Positions 12,392 through 21,205 of a DNA stretch of 64,000 nt are shown in pieces (the stretch's first letter is position 1; every line of letters starts with the position of its first letter). Under the pieces are notes generated by a model that did not search any database, had not been told where the DNA came from, and was given only the letters and a program-made list of their open reading frames with translations. Origin of the DNA: Telmatactis stephensoni (Eukaryota > Cnidaria > Anthozoa > Actiniaria > Isophelliidae); NCBI GenBank assembly GCA_029948255.1, contig JALIZF010001879.1, forward strand, positions 868,001 to 932,000. The letters are read 5' to 3'. A program made the position numbers and the translations under genes.

Positions 12392-12553
12392 TACAGTAAA
12401 AACCCGCATATAAGAACCACTGTTTTTCGAGGTTAGGCTAAAGTGGTTTTATATAAAATGTATGTCTGGTTCTTGTTTAATGGGTGCTTAAAAAGCAAAT
12501 TTTAGCCTAGTGGTTCTTAATCCACTGGTTCTTATATGCGGGTTTTTACTGTA
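12392..12553. mobile_element. Tc1/mariner-like MITE
   Basis: 162 bp with near-perfect terminal inverted repeats: TACAGTAAAAACCCGCATAT at the left and its complement at the right, bordered by TA. The paralogous copy B (near 18361-18372) lacks the element, showing the empty site. No transposase is present. Confidence 0.85.
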
Positions 12554-12600
12554 TTCTTAAAGCAAGAGATATGCTCGGCTCCGCGTAGCGCAAGCGTTCC

Positions 12601-12834
12601 TTAGACAGACAGGACCCGACATTTGACAGGGGATCGGCCAGACCCCATATTTGTGGCCAGAAGACCATAAACATCAGTTTGAAGACTAGTGAAGCCGTCA
12701 ATCTCATCAAGAGGAAAGGCCTGAAGCATCTCTAAAGCCTCCTGTGCTTCTTTCCTCTTTCTCTTGTTTCTTGAAACGGCATTTAGCCGTGATATGAAAG
12801 CATCCTTCGCCATATTGAGACTCCTCTCCCACAA
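12601..12834 (-). CDS. Short unrecognised open frame, possibly a coding remnant
   Basis: A 77-residue frame whose middle (FISRLNAVSRNKRKRKEAQE) is charged and helix-like, with no low-complexity bias, so it looks more protein-like than most short frames here. I recognise no family. There is no neighbouring exon with compatible splice sites. It may be a fragment of a transposon protein or chance; low confidence. Confidence 0.15.
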   Translation of the reverse strand: MWERSLNMAKDAFISRLNAVSRNKRKRKEAQEALEMLQAFPLDEIDGFTSLQTDVYGLLATNMGSGRSPVKCRVLSV

Positions 12835-12987
12835 ATGGGCGGGGTTTTCAGAGTTAATCGTTCTTTTCTATATCATATTACAATGTAACTTCATTTTTGT
12901 GACTCCCCTCCCTCCCCTCCCACTCAATGTTACAGTTCAAACAATCACGACACAACAACATTGAAGAGGGGGAGGGGGAGAAAGATA

Positions 12988-13284
12988 ACCCATTTCAAAA
13001 AAGGTTGTCCTCAGTTTTAATGCATACTGCATAGTGAATACCGCATACCATGACTGAAATGCATTGTGGATATCAAATTTCGGGTATTTTTCACAATTTT
13101 TATAAGTAGAAAAGTTGCGGAAAGTCTACTTAGATTCAACCTGAGAGGAAACAGACAATCAACGTTAGTAAAGCTTCTTGTTAACCAATTAATAATTGTC
13201 CATAACACATTTCAGTCTTGGTATGCGCCAGAATTCACTATGCAGTATGCACCAAAACCAAGGACAACCTCTTTTTGAAATAGG
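12988..13284. mobile_element. Palindromic MITE with about 85-bp inverted ends
   Basis: The left part from CCATTTCAAAAAAGGTTGTC (12990) through TGACTGAAATGCATTGTGG is repeated in inverted orientation at 13198-13284 (CTTGGTATGCGCC ... TTTTTGAAATAGG). The TIR core TATTTCAAAAA is shared with the element at 24581-24879, so these may be one family. Confidence 0.7.
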
Positions 13285-13475
13285 TATATATCCTACGGCG
13301 CTACGTCCCCAGGGAACTTTATTTTCATATCCTATAGGGCTATACGTCCCTAGGGTCTTTATTTATTTTCTATATCCTATTGGGTTATGTCCTCTGGGAA
13401 TTTCTATTTTTATATCCTATAGGGGCTATACGTCCTCTGGGAATTTATTTTTTTATATCCTATGGGGCCAGGCAC
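13284..13475. repeat. Degenerate tandem repeat, about 45-50 bp unit, four copies
   Basis: Four imperfect units built on TATATCCTATAGGGCTATACG followed by TCCCTAGGGAATTT and a T-rich spacer. The array begins exactly where the preceding palindromic element ends. Confidence 0.75.
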
Positions 13476-14129
13476 CGCCTGCTAAACGAAGAATCAGTGA
13501 GCCAAGTCGTCGGCATCGATTTTTCTGTTGTCCAGTTGAACTTTCTTGTCATATCAGGTATGTGCATTAAGATTTTATAGTAAATAAGATTCACTTAAGA
13601 ATCAGCTTTGTATTTGAAAATCTCTTCGTGACTGATAATTAAAGATTTTGGTGTGAAAGTTCGGTCAATAAGTTTTCCTTTCGAGTGATTTTGAGCGGCT
13701 TCGAACTCAAAGCAAAAAAATAATTTTTATATTCTAAGACCGCTCTCGACAAAACAAAAGTCTAAAACTACATACAGAACAGTAGATACAAACACTAAAA
13801 CCGTGCAACATAAATAGTAGACATATGGTTTTCATAAGCCCGCGAAATACATACTAATTTATTTAGTGCTATTCCGCTAAAAGTCTTTTGTTTGCTATTG
13901 TTCAATACCCGCTATTAGATAGTAAATAGTATTAAGAGGGGATTTTTTTCAAGTTCGAGCAGTGTATTAATATTTATTAACTTATATAGCGCGAATATCA
14001 ATTGCATGGGATATTTTCATCCGCGGTAATGAACGACAAAAACTCCTGAGTTGAAGAATAGCTGTTGTACAAAACTAAAACCATTTCTGTCAGAAAGTTT
14101 AAGTTGTTTGTAAGTAGTTTTGGCCGATG

Positions 14130-14480
14130 AAAGTTGAATCAAAGTGTTAATCCAAAGCGAAAATTTGGATCAAAAATAATGAGGGTTAGGCCTTCATTTG
14201 CTCATTTGCTATACGTATTCTTTATATTCAGCTTGAAAAAGCTTAATCCTAACACAACTTCAAGAAAAAGTCTTTGTACAGTTCAAAAATTTGTTTTAAA
14301 CAGGTATTTCATCTTGGTGCATCAGTTTTTAACCGGTAGAAAAAGGATTTGAGTGTTAATCCAGAACGAAAATTTGGATTAAAACTCGCACGAAAGTCTA
14401 GTTTTTGGCGCTTTTCGCCATTATCGCCATTACTCCTCTTAATTTTTCACAGGTTTTTGAAAACCACTCTACTTAATAGT
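14130..14480. repeat. Dispersed repeat related to 37680-37830
   Basis: The segment with GAGTGTTAATCCAGAACGAA and AGTCTAGTTTTTGGCGCTTT recurs in HID1 intron 25 (37720-37800) as GAGTGTTCAATCCAAAGC and GGGGCTAGTTTTTGGCACTTT. The shared order of motifs shows a common repeat family of unknown class. Confidence 0.55.
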
Positions 14481-15215
14481 GCTATTTTAAGCTAATTATA
14501 TTGTTTTTTATTGTTTAATTAGTGCTACTTAGTACTGAATAGTACAATACAAGTTTGTTGAATACACCATTTGGTTTTACCATCATTCTCGAAATCGCGT
14601 GCGTTTAATATTGACTATATTTGATGCCACGAAAAACTGTACGGAGTGTGAATTTCTTTTGAGTTATAACGTAGTGTGAGTCCGTTTCTTTGTCTGTCAA
14701 TCATAAAGCCGCATCTACACGATAAAGTATTCCCTTGATACGTTTTCCTTCACAAGGAAACAAAGCTTGCTTGTGTAGGCCACAAAAATATTGCCACTTT
14801 CTCCTTGTTAAGGAAATGTGTTTGTGTACAAGTGCAGCTTAACTTCAGTGATACGGTTTTGAGTTTTGTTTCTTCAACAAAAGAAATTCACATTCCGCAC
14901 AAACTTTGTCGTCACCTATTGCTTGATGCTGCATGAATTTCGAAAACAGTGGTAAACCAAAAAGGTCCAATGCAAAATATTTACCACCAGCAACCTAACA
15001 ACATCATGGAATCGAATATATATGATAATTTTCTATTTTAACTAGCCGATTCTAATAGAAAGTGAAATGCATGCTGCGAGCAGAAATTAAAACAGCTGGT
15101 GCATCCACGTTAGCAGAACTGTTTCCCTAAAACTCACGAAATTAAAGTACACCGCTTTCTCTGATATATCAAATGTTTCTGGCTTGTCAACCTTATATTC
15201 GCACTAAATTTCGTG

Positions 15216-15308
15216 AGTATTAAATTTCGCGATTTTGAAAAAATCGCGAAATTTAATATTCGCGAAATATAGGACACGCGAAAAATAAACTCGCGAAATT
15301 TAATACTA
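15216..15308. repeat. CGCGAAATTTAATA palindrome cluster
   Basis: Five related TTCGCGA/CGCGAAATTTAATA pieces in both orientations. The central pair can form a stem of about 16 bp (TAAATTTCGCGATTTT against AAAATCGCGAAATTTA) with almost no loop. Function unknown; it may be a small MITE. Confidence 0.6.
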
Positions 15309-15602
15309 TGGCCGGCGGGAGTGGACCGCAGGGGAATCGGAGCTAGACTAATAACGGCTGCGAAGGAGACTAAATGTTAATAAGTAATAATGAAATTCAA
15401 GCTGTTGTTTGGTACTGTTATTCTACATGTCTCTGCTTTATGTTTAGGAGTTTATTGTTTGATTTTGTCCATCAGTTATTTTCAAATATAGATGTACTGT
15501 TATTTAGACTGTGGAAAACCGTACATTATAATTTGTTATGTTTAGTTGCTATTATTGTTTACGATGATATGACGATCGTGAAATATTTCGTTGACATTTT
15601 TG

Positions 15603-16027
15603 CCCCGGGGAGGGGGGGGGGGGTACTCCGATCGGAAATGGACGGGGATGCTCGTCGTACCTTTTAGGGGTCAAAATCAGCGATCTGGTACCTTTTAGGG
15701 TATCTCAGACTTTAGTGGACTACTAGAGACCTTGCTGGTACCTTTTAGGGTGATTTTTTCCTCCATCAACGATTCAATATTGGAAACAAAGATCGGATTG
15801 CACGACCATCAAATTGTTCGTATATAAATAGACACAATTGATCGCTTGATGGACTAAAATATGCAAAATGGTAAATTTAGTGTTTTTGAGTTGGTACCTT
15901 TTAGGGGTAAAAACATGTATTGCCACGCCCACCCCGGATATGACTTTGGTACCTTTTAGGGGTCATTTTTAAAATTTCCGACGAGCATCCCTGTCCTCTC
16001 ATATATAGGAGTCCCCCCCCCCCCGGG
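15603..16027. mobile_element. hAT-like non-autonomous element with GGTACCTTTTAGGG boxes, copy B
   Basis: 425 bp flanked by an 8-bp direct repeat CATTTTTG (15595-15602 and 16028-16035). The left end is CCCCGGGGA followed by a G-run, the right end a C-run followed by CCCGGG. Five GTACCTTTTAGGG boxes lie near 15657, 15687, 15737, 15893 and 15949, arranged toward both ends. The paralogous position in copy A (10370-10377) has a single uninterrupted CATTTTTG, an empty target site. The 8-bp duplication is the hAT signature; no transposase is encoded. Confidence 0.85.
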
Positions 16028-16191
16028 CATTTTTGTCTTCGCCTCGCCAGTCGATCATCTTCAGCTTTCAATGTTGGACTTTTCGCTTTTAATTTTTGCT
16101 GCATGGGCTAGTCGCTAGAAAGTCGTAATATCTTTTCGATCTGGATCAGATTATTCGTTATATCGTAGTGCATCAATACGTATGTCAGGCT

Positions 16192-16412
16192 CGTAACATG
16201 GTATATGGGATCAGGGATCAAGCTCCAAATTATGGCCAGGATCAGGGATCAGAGGCCAGGGCTCAAGGATCAAATGGGTGGGATCGAGGATCAGGGACAT
16301 TGGGTCAGGATCAGGGATCAGCTCAGTTTTTTACACTAAGGATCAGGGATCAAAAATTTCTAAAAGTATGGGCTCAGGAATCAAAATTTCCGTAAAAACC
16401 TGGGATCAGCGA
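16192..16412. repeat. GGATCA-type degenerate minisatellite
   Basis: About fifteen imperfect GGATCAGGGATCA-like units separated by short variable spacers. It lies just upstream of the promoter-like block of the intact secreted-peptide gene and is absent from copy A. Confidence 0.8.
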
Positions 16413-16451
16413 GACGAAAATATACCATGTTACGAGCCTGGTATGTATTTG

Positions 16452-16540
16452 ATATATTGTGACATTGAATCTTAGTATCCAATCTTAACCATGCTTAATC
16501 GGTTTTTAGGTCTACTGTGTTGTATTTTTACTGCCAGACA
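16452..16540 (+). promoter_or_regulatory. Candidate core promoter of secreted-peptide copy B
   Basis: Contains GATATATTGTGACATTGAAT about 88 bases before the start codon, matching the block in front of copy A. A 13-base stretch absent from A (near 16492-16505) lies between the TATA-like core and the ATG. Confidence 0.35.
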
Positions 16541-17516
16541 ATGAACAAGTTCATAATGTGCAGTTTGTTGCTGGTCTTTTTGCTTTTTACCATGGTCAAT
16601 GAAAGGTGAGTGACCGCAATCTTTTACACACACCACATGGCGAAAACTATAACTTTCCGTTTCGAGGCAGCAAATAAATTGTATCAAAAGGGAGCTAATT
16701 ATCACGATGCATGGTCAAAAAGCTTTGATTTCCTCCACTTGGTCCACAAATTTTTGTAGAACTGTCTGATTGTAACGAAACTTGTCATCAAAGTAGTTTG
16801 CCTGGGTAAATCCACATTTAATAACAAACTTGTTGGCTCACTTGCGACTGTCATGGTGACGTCATAAATGACGTACAAATTTAGCCCCAAAATTAAGAAT
16901 TTTGAAATTTACTAATTATCCAAAAATGTTCTTTGGTCAAAATGATGCATTCCAGTGAAAACTCCATGTAAATCCGATAAACAGTTCAAAAGTTATGCCG
17001 GATTGATTAAAGGAATTTGAATTTCCCGCCAAAGTGATAGAGATTACCATATATGGTCAAGACAACACCATATATGATCAAAATTTAGGGTATTTCTAAC
17101 TTCATAACAATATAATCAAAATCAGATGGAAACAAAGTGAATAATGCATGCAATGCATTATTCACTTTGTTTCAATCTGACTCTGGTTATGTTACCTAAA
17201 ATTTCATATCGTTCATATCCTTCGCGGTTTTAAATTTCGAAATTTTTTTATAATCGTCAAGATGAGTAACAGTAAGGCATGATTTATAACGTATGGCCTA
17301 TTTTTGTAATCAGTTGATAGCTCTCTCTATATGGTTACTCAGTCTGTACACTAATTTTATTTCCATAGCGAGGCTTTAAAAAGGAGGAGACGGTCTTCCG
17401 GCCTCGTCAAACGAGCTGCACAGAGAAGTGATGAAAATGGACCTATTTTCGATTCACAGCAAGAATCGTCCAAAGAGAACTTCCATGACCACGGCCAATG
17501 GAATCCATCAGGATGA
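16541..17516 (+). CDS. Putative small secreted peptide precursor, two exons, 70 aa
   Basis: Exon 1 is 16541-16605, with donor GTGAGT. Exon 2 is 17369-17516 after TTTCCATAG. Phase is kept (AG then C). The first 24 residues form a textbook signal peptide: MNKF, a hydrophobic core LLLVFLLF, and a small-residue cleavage site in SEA. The remainder begins with the polybasic LKRRRR, then SSGLV and a KR dibasic site. A hydrophilic Gln/Ser/Asp-rich tail follows, ending QWNPSG, where the terminal Gly could serve as an amide donor. There are no Cys residues in the mature part, so it is not a disulfide-rich peptide. A prohormone or neuropeptide precursor fits these features. I do not recognise the family. 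The intron assignment rests on the paralogue comparison and splice consensus, not on transcripts. Confidence 0.5.
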
Positions 17517-17815
17517 AAATTAGCATTGCACGTAGCTTATGCATTGGTTTATAACTTAAAGCCGGATGCACTAGCCTAAATGGGATAATTATCCAATAAA
17601 CTCGAGGGAACTATTATAACTCCAAATGGAATGTGTAGTTAATTGTTCAAATATATAAGTTGCAGTAATTGATTTCAATATTAGTGCATGGATATAAGCA
17701 CAGGAATATCAATAAAAATCGTGAAAAAAACATTAACTATTGTCTTAGTTGATGAGGTTAATTAATAGATAGAATTACAAAGTAAGTTCCATAAGGCATT
17801 AGCACCATTAGAGCA

Positions 17816-18037
17816 GAGCAGATTTCGTATGAGTGTGAAACGGACCGCGCCGTGCCGTGACCGTGCCGTATTGTCAAAAGAGTCGTTTTCGTATGAGTGG
17901 GAAACTTACCGTACCGTATCGTAACTGTACCAGTATCATAGTTTCTATAAAAACATTCGAAATTCCTGCTGTAACCGTATCGTATCGTAACCGTACAGTG
18001 TTTCCACTCGTTTTCACAGTCATACGAAATCTGCTCT
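17816..18037. mobile_element. TA-flanked MITE (family M1), copy in duplication B
   Basis: Starts GAGCAGATTTCGTATGAGTG and ends CATACGAAATCTGCTC, bordered by TA on both sides. Like the paralogous element at 11765-12063, it has an internal second start (GTCGTTTTCGTATGAGTG), so the nested insertion seems to predate the segmental duplication and was partly deleted here. Confidence 0.75.
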
Positions 18038-19679
18038 ATAAAGCTTAGCACAGTCTGAGCGACGTGTTGCAGTGTTTGATCATGAGTCAGGATTTTTCCA
18101 GAGGTATGCACATTATGCGAATTAATTATACATGTTTAGATGCGCTATATAAGTAATAAATTAAACGGCTATGTTATATTACCATTTATAAAATATTTGA
18201 GGTATAACGCATGCGCGCTGATTTGCTGGCCACCATTTTGATATCAGAGGACAGACACATGGCTTACACAACGCACAAACACTTTGAAAAGGTTTAATAA
18301 CAGCAATATAAAACGATCGCTAATGTCTATGTACTGTAAAGTGCAAAACCCTGGAAGATTAGAGCACTCTTAAAGCAAGAGATATGCTCGGCTCCGCCTA
18401 GCGCAAACGTTTCTTAGTAGATAGACAGACAAGACTCGACATTAGACAAATATTCATGCATTTTATACCAGTTGATAGCAAGAGACAGACAAATAATGAC
18501 AGCAACTAAACCCTTCTTTCAATGAGCTGAACCTTCGGGAAAAGAAGAGAGTCGCACACAGTATCATCGATTGTCTATTGGTCAGTCTACTTGAGACTCT
18601 GCCTCTATAAAGTTATACGTATTACTTACCGCATATGTATAGAGCTATACCTGACACTGGGACACGCTGCGTCGTATCTTCTATTCCACAGACAGCTGGT
18701 AAGCTTTATACCTTTCTTAGCTAGTTTTTATTTCGTCCGTCTTACTTTAACGTACATGTCCTCTGATTTGTTTTCTACAGCTTTGTTCAACTTAACTTTT
18801 TGTTGAATGCATTCCACCTCGTTATCTTCAATTCTCTTTCGTGTTAAATTACGTTCGTATCAGTTTCCGTCTTTTCTGTTCTCAGTTGTCGGTGCATGCT
18901 TTGTCTTGTTTGTTCTTCGTTTTCTCTTTCTATCCCAGTATTCTTGTGGCTTCTTATCCTTTAACCACATAACCTCTGCGTATTCTTCTCACACTCGCAT
19001 CACTTCTCCGTTTCTAATACGGTCTTGTTCTTGTTTTTCAACTTTTTATTCAACTTGTTCTTCTTTTTTGAGCGGCATACCTATATTGTTTGCTGTTGCT
19101 TTTACTGTTTCTTACTGTTGTTCGTATTAACCGTATCTTGAAACCGCGGAATCACGTCAACAAAGAAACAACCCATTTCGCCTCAGACTGCCCATTTTAA
19201 ATTGATTAAAGAAGATGAGTTATTTGGTCAGTTGGTACGTAGGTCCAAATATGTCAACTTCTCAGATTTTTGACAGTAGCCTCATGAAAAGATGTCAAGA
19301 GGAACATGACATCTCTTGTCAGGAACGCATTGGTTCTTGACTTTTACACCTTGGCTGAGTGAAGATCGTTACAATATATAATGACGCAAATAAATTGCAC
19401 TATTATTAATAATCTCCATGATCGATCAGTTTATAGAACCGGTACCCAATCTTTTTGGAAGAGACAATTTTGTTAATATTGAAAAGCCCTAACGGTCACG
19501 GTGTATGATGGAGGAAGGAGGGGGTGTATGGGTGCAAATTTTTTGTGCTCAAAGTACAAATATAAGATTCCTGTTGCAATTTCGACCGCGCTCCAGTGGT
19601 TGCGCTTCATGCTTTCAATTTCTGTTTTGGAATTACAACTTCTATTTACTTTATTTTTAACAAAGTCAATGTTCCTCTT

Positions 19680-19830
19680 TTTGGCAACAGCTCTACTGTG
19701 CCTTATCTGTACTGCCTGGCAATGACAAAGCTAACTCATCATTTGTAATTTGTTGTTGCTGATCTTCTTGGTTTGTGTGATAATCAACGAGTGGTGGGCG
19801 TCAATCTTTCACGTGCACCACAGAAAACGG
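19680..19830 (+). pseudogene. Third, degraded copy of the secreted-peptide first exon
   Basis: CTCTACTGTGCCTTATCTGT and the following CTGCCTGGCAATGACAAAGC align with the region before and over exon 1 of copies A and B. The frame from the corresponding ATG (19723) stops after eight codons, and the hydrophobic Leu/Val/Ile run continues in another frame. The homology runs past the old donor (GTGGGC instead of GTGAGT) into the intron. No second exon was found nearby. Confidence 0.45.
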
Positions 19831-20349
19831 CCAATCATAGATAAAGATAGATCAAGATAAAGAAAGATAATATTTGATATTGGGCATTTTTGTCCCCAAT
19901 AACCCTAGTGTCGATCAAGCAATAAAATTACATCATACTGTAAGTAGGGAAGCTCGAAACGGCAGTAAAAAGGCTACTAGTGGAATGAACCTCGCACTAC
20001 TAATACAGCTAGGGTAGCTAGTAAAATCAATGACTTTTCGAATGTCGATGCATGTGAAAGAAATATAATCAAGACGCGATCGTTTGCCGGGTATCAAGCT
20101 ATTGATCAGCAGGAAATGTACCTGCCTGAAAGGGGTTTAGATCGACTATCTCTGATCTCGTGAGAAGTTAATTAAAGGTAAGATTAACTGCCTTTAAAGT
20201 AGTAAGAACTGAAGAAGGGTATAAAGTATTGAGCTGCATAGATGTGAAAGAGATGAATATTAGTTTAAAAATCCGATAACTGATCATGATCCGATCATGA
20301 TAAGAAATGATGAAAAAATACTTACAATGCATGAATATTATAAAGCAGA

Positions 20350-20446
20350 TAAAGAAAATTCGAAAAGGAAGGGGAAAAGCAAAGCAAAGAAAAGAAAAGA
20401 AAAGAGAAAAAAGGAAAAGAAAAGAAAAGAAAAGAATAGAAAAGAA
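20350..20446. repeat. Purine-rich AAAAG simple repeat
   Basis: Nearly pure A/G with (AAAAG)n as the main unit. It opens lysine/arginine-only frames in two registers that should be ignored. Confidence 0.9.
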
Positions 20447-20827
20447 AATCCGACCTCGACGTGCAGGGCTCGAATCTATAGAAGTTCTAGTTCAGTGCAT
20501 CGAGGTAGTCTATGCGGCAAATGATCATTACTGAAATTTTCTAGTTTGGAGCCTAAACTCTTAAATTTAGGAATCGTGAAACATAATAAATCAGACTGCC
20601 GAATTTAAGGTCTGAAAATCACTTTACTTAAAGTAATTTTAACAGTAATTTTATCAAAAATCTAGTCCAACTAGACATACTTTTAATTTGTATCTTTGCG
20701 CAACTTTTTGGGATATGTCTCGCTAACTGGCAGTTGTTCATGATCTTCATATAAATTGACAATGTCCGTTAATTGCGAAACCATTTACAGAGAATATTAC
20801 TGCAGCGTGTTAGCCCAATTCGTTCAC

Positions 20828-20911
20828 GAATTTCAGAGGGCGAAGGTACTGTTTAATGATAGAAAAAAAGGGATTTCTATCATTAAACAGTACCTTCGCC
20901 CTCTGAAATTC
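20828..20911. repeat. Perfect 38-bp hairpin about 300 bp before the HID1 start
   Basis: Arms 20828-20865 and 20874-20911 are exact reverse complements, separated by an 8-base loop AAAAGGGA. The stem begins GAATTTCAGAGGGCGAAGGT. Nothing longer surrounds it, so it is either a tiny palindromic MITE or a transcribed hairpin. It lies in the presumptive HID1 promoter or 5' UTR region. Confidence 0.9.
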
Positions 20912-21205
20912 TCGCTTCCCGCCTAAGTGCCTGGCTGTACATCCTGACAGTCATACTGTGGAATTCGGTGAAGCCAAGGAATATGAAAGCGTTACATCGT
21001 AGCTGAAAAAGGCCTTTTGCCGAAGATAAATATACCGTAAGTACACAAGAAGCATTATGGTATCTGACAAGTTGCGCGATCGAACTGCGGGGGCTTGGAG
21101 CGAAATAATTTCTGGGCATGCGCAATAACAATGAAGACCAACAAAGCAGTTTATGGCGGATGGTGTTTGTACGAGAAGTGAACATTTGATGTCTTTAGCT
21201 TGCAA

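Larger units (their letters stand above)
9590..12640 (+). repeat. Segmental duplication, copy A
   Basis: Colinear with copy B (about 14660-18460). Matching blocks by eye: 9595-9915 with 14665-15040; 10340-10460 with 15580-16135 (B interrupted by an element); 10565-10715 with 16450-16610; 11450-11680 with 17195-17420; 11690-12390 with 17740-18365; 12558-12640 with 18365-18450. Each copy holds one small secreted-peptide gene. Both copies have gained their own insertions since the duplication. Confidence 0.8.
14660..18460 (+). repeat. Segmental duplication, copy B
   Basis: Partner of 9590-12640 with the same block order. Copy B has acquired the hAT-like element at 15603-16027, a GGATCA minisatellite (16192-16412) and a hairpin insertion near 17110-17190, which copy A lacks. 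It also keeps the full second exon of the secreted-peptide gene. Confidence 0.8.
18460..20827. other. Intergenic region upstream of HID1
   Basis: Several open frames (18591-18806, 18807-19130) are made of pyrimidine-rich sequence with Phe/Ser/Leu bias and no recognisable domain. A third, decayed copy of the secreted-peptide region lies at 19680-19830. A poly-purine AAAAG tract runs from 20350 to 20446. No RNA gene seen. Confidence 0.5.

Noticed and set aside
13380..13580. Possible exon ending at a GTATGT donor near 13558
   Set aside because: The frame crosses a degenerate tandem repeat, has no convincing acceptor and no partner exon.
16708..16890. Conserved-looking stretch after peptide exon 1 as a further exon
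   Set aside because: Stops occur in the useful frames, and paralogue C diverges from it; it behaves like intron.
17110..17190. Hairpin near 17.15 kb as a microRNA precursor
   Set aside because: Arms ACAAAGTGAATAATGCAT meet at a centre with almost no loop and are absent from copy A, so a small palindromic insertion is the simpler reading.
20883..21205. Minus-strand frames overlapping HID1 exon 1
   Set aside because: They overlap the conserved HID1 start and the upstream hairpin, and encode nothing recognisable.
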